Below are positions 61,021-64,000 of a stretch of 64,000 bases of DNA, one piece after another (within the stretch, counting starts at the first letter, position 1; each line of letters begins with the position of its first letter). Under the pieces are notes generated by a model. That model was not told the DNA's origin. It saw only the letters and a list, made by a program, of their open reading frames with translations, and made no database searches. Position numbers and translations under genes: made by a program. Origin of the DNA: Ooceraea biroi (Eukaryota > Arthropoda > Insecta > Hymenoptera > Formicidae); contig NC_039514.1 of assembly GCF_003672135.1 (NCBI RefSeq), positions 6,019,287 through 6,083,286 of the forward strand, in the 5' to 3' direction.

Positions 61021-64000
61021 ATTCCGCTTCACCCTCCGACGGAACATTTCTCGTGGGGGGCGCGAACAAAAATCACGGATGGTAAATTAGGCACTCGCCC
61101 CCTACACAGGCGTATTCCCGCATTTGTCAAAGAAGAAAGAACAGAAAGAACGAGTCTCTCTTGCCAGCAGCGCTAACATTTCAAAACATGATCGAATATT
61201 CAAGCTCATTTAGCATGTCGTTGATCGACCATCTTCAGTCACAAAAATTATTAATTACTAAACCAAGAGAAAAAAGTATATGAAAAATATAAAAAGAAGC
61301 GTGAAAAGGATAAAACTATATTTCTGTAAAATAGAAAAGTGAATAAATAAAGTGAATAAATAAGTGATAATTTTTGATCTATTATCAACTAGTTCCTGAC
61401 TAATTGAACATAAATCTTTCCATGATAAGTCAAAACCACGTGGAAAATTGACGCAAGGCGCCAGTTAAGTATTAATCAACGCATGCGAATTTGCACATCC
61501 CTGCATGAGGCGACTTAATGAAAATCCGTAATTAGCGAAGCCCCTAATTGAGCCGTCGCTCGGCTCAGTAGTGAAAAAGCGAAAGGTCAAACACGTGCTC
61601 GTCCGTGTATTACAACTCGGTTTGCCATTGGTCCTCTGCCTCCGCCGAGGAATTCCTTTCAACGTGTATCTAAAAATAAAAGCGAGATGAAAGGTATAAT
61701 GATCAGCAGCGGGCAGCGCTGCTGCGGCGCTCTTTCATTTGAACCCGGGAAGCGAACTAGTTCCGCTGCGCAGTTTGACCTATATATGCGTGCACGTGTG
61801 CGAATTTGCCGGAAGGTCAGAGCGGGGCATCTCAGCTCGCTCTTTGTCCAACAGGATCGTATGTAAATGGCCGTGTGCGTGTGTGTGCGTGTACGCGGGT
61901 ATGCGTGTCGGAGCGTAATAGGGGCCCTCAGGAGGAGAGACCTTGGGGCCCCACATGCCTGACTGCCTGCTTCCCAGCTGTCGCTCGTGGCACAAGAGGA
62001 TCCTGTGTTTCTGCCTTCCCCCTTGCGAATTATCGCGACCTTGAGGCTGCCTGAAACGGCACGTGCGGACTTTCCGAAGGACGCGAACAGCACACACGTC
62101 CACGCAGCGGCGATTAACGCGCTTTGCTTGGGGAAGCGAAACGTGGAGAATCGTACAAACGCTTGTTGATCTGATGGACGAGAGTGGATGCGAATGGAGC
62201 CAGGCGTCCCCGCGAGATTGGGAACTAGGGCGAGACCAGAATCCCGACGAGGGTGGCCGAAAATGGCCAAGCACGCACAAAAATTTTCTCTTACTATTTT
62301 CCAAAGTATATCATGAATGAAAGATCGAAAATAGGAGCGGAAATTCTGAATGTTCGCACGCAAACGGCTCTCTCTACCAGCTGCAAAAGCGCGGTTCGTT
62401 CGCCACTCGTTCGTGCGATTCATCTCGCAAGAAAAAGTCAATCGCGAATGGCAGACTACCGACCGTATTCCGTACAGTTGTGTTTCTCAGCTGTCAGGCT
62501 TCGCACGCTTGCAGCACGTGAATTCTAAACGCGCAATACGCGCCTTGCCGTTGTTTTTCCTCCCTGCCAACGCGCGAGGTCAGCATCGCTCGACGAGACC
62601 GAAGATGAAGATCTCGATGCGCGCAACGGATCTCGATCACTCTCGAAACTCGTGGAATTCCATTCCGACCGCTCGAGCTATGCATCGGTGCATTCTGCAC
62701 ACCGTCGTTAGACAAAGACGGCCGAGCTAAAGCGCTTTCGATCAAGCGCATTTGCCAACCGAATTTCCATCCGCGTCGGGATGCGCGCAATAAATTATCT
62801 TGATCGCTCCTTTTGGAGCAGACGTAGAGTCCAAAGATGGACATGCGTTTGAAGGAAAGGCGGATCGAAGCGAAAAAGGAAGATCGCAGGATAGGAAAGG
62901 CTAGGCGAAGAATGCGCGATCAGCTGAAAAAGTTCTAAAAACGTATGATGGATTCATCTTCGAGCTTATCATATTTAAAAAAATCATGATCGCTGAACGG
63001 TTAGCTAGAGATAGACACGGCCAGCTGAACAAAGTAAATCAAGTAAATCAAGCAGTATCCAATGACCGCAACCGTCGCGAAAGGTGAACGACTGAACAAA
63101 GTCGCTTCACAATAACGGACGTTCGGGAAATTGTATCGGATGTGCCTCGCGCGGCCCTCGGCTAGACGATCGTCAAAGATAGTGGAAGACATCGAGGGTA
63201 CCGAAATTATAGCACGACGAACAGTCCTCGAAAGGACCCCGGGGTATTGGATCATTATTTTCACGGGACGCGGTTGCTCAATGGCCCGCAGTCCCTCACG
63301 CAGCGGTCGACGATATTACGAATCTGATCTTAAATGGAACAGCTCGTCGAAACATACCAATTCGTTCCATAAATTGTTGAATGCCAAAGGAATGCCTCGA
63401 TGAAAGGATTCACTCGATTCACAATAAAAATCAGAATAAATCTGAGAAGTTTGCTGCTTACAGTGTCTCCGTATAAATTCCATTGTTACAGAATTGAAGT
63501 CCAAGTAATCGAATCGATCATAAATACGACACAAAGAATCGCGGCGTTGGAAGTGCGTCGGCGAATCCATCCCTTCATACGACAGCGCGCAATCTTTTCT
63601 CTCGAAGACAAAGGAGGGACGAGCGGAGGGATTTGCGAAGGGAGGAGAGACCTTTTCGCGAACTAATTCGCGGGAGATCCTCTCTCGCGGGTCATCGGGT
63701 GGAGCGTAATACGCGACGAAACATTCCACGCGGCCGTTACGTCGAGATTATATTTGAAATTCAGATGCTCGGATTGTTTCGCTAAATCAAGAGAAATGTG
63801 GCCCCGGTGAGTTCCAGCTCGGCGAAATATCGCGCGCCGTCCCCATCTACCCTGCCACCCCCGCCGCCCCAATGTTGGTGGCTCGTGTGAGCTACCTTAT
63901 CATCCCACACGACCCCTGTTCGCGGGGGTTGCGCGTGTGTTTACGGTTAAATCACTTTTGTTCTCGTCGGATGTCGCTCCATCAGCGGCGCGCATATTTT

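Larger units (their letters stand above)
48230..64000. other. Gene-poor region to the right edge
   Basis: No gene is supported in nearly 16 kb. The first 3-4 kb are mostly AT-rich. From about 49.5 kb CpG-rich blocks alternate with plain sequence, particularly 49.6-50.2, 53.3-54.1, 56.6-57.3, 57.9-60.2 and 61.5-63.9 kb. Open frames of 60-260 codons occur on both strands at once, which is typical of stop-poor GC-rich DNA. None shows a known domain, signal peptide or coherent splice chain. It may be intergenic, or a long intron or regulatory region of a gene outside the window. Confidence 0.5.

Noticed and set aside
61659..62441. 260-codon minus-strand open frame
   Set aside because: It lies in CpG-rich DNA with long open frames on both strands, has no recognisable domain and an irregular Arg/Ser-rich composition.

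Overview
The window is animal nuclear DNA, most likely from a hymenopteran insect and probably an ant. Genes are split by short AT-rich introns with GT-AG borders, there are long AG/CT and TA microsatellites, fold-back elements with ends starting CAGGGT, and a cluster of single-domain TIL-type protease inhibitors of the kind abundant in bees, wasps and ants. The species call is an inference; no diagnostic marker is present.

Left edge (1-534): the last two exons of an unidentified plus-strand gene. The frame stays open after its stop codon. Then 643-4508 is a gene-free, partly CpG-rich stretch with two near-consensus RFX/X-box motifs 390-530 bp before the next start codon.

Centre (4509-25919): one complete gene for an axonemal outer-arm beta-type dynein heavy chain (DNAH9/11/17 class; Drosophila Dhc93AB/kl-5 class). 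I reconstructed 35 coding exons; all phases agree and they sum to 13,377 nt, i.e. 4,458 residues plus stop, the usual size for this family. All four AAA P-loops, the stalk, the microtubule-binding domain and the C-terminal cap are present. Introns of note: a GC-AG intron, a 30-nt phase-0 candidate microexon in the longest intron, a 90-nt intron that is in frame and stop-free, a 118-bp tandem array in intron 10, and a 632-bp fold-back element in intron 17.

Right of the dynein (29.7-46.3 kb): three plus-strand genes for small secreted ten-cysteine TIL (I8-type) protease inhibitors. They share one architecture: a signal-peptide exon, a phase-1 intron, an exon with Cys1-5, a phase-0 intron just before Cys6, and an exon with Cys6-10. 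Two have textbook TATA-to-Inr spacing. The first has a longer reactive loop than the other two. The last two are 3.1 kb apart and the first is about 11 kb upstream.

Remainder (46.3-64 kb): no gene I can support. It holds a 997-bp fold-back element whose centre is the same 118-bp tandem repeat found in the dynein intron, a lone CAGGGT end, microsatellites and CpG-rich sequence. Long open frames here resemble chance frames in GC-rich DNA. I did not find a clearly new biological system. The best leads are the shared 118-bp array in two contexts, the candidate dynein microexon and exitron, and the loop-extended TIL inhibitor.
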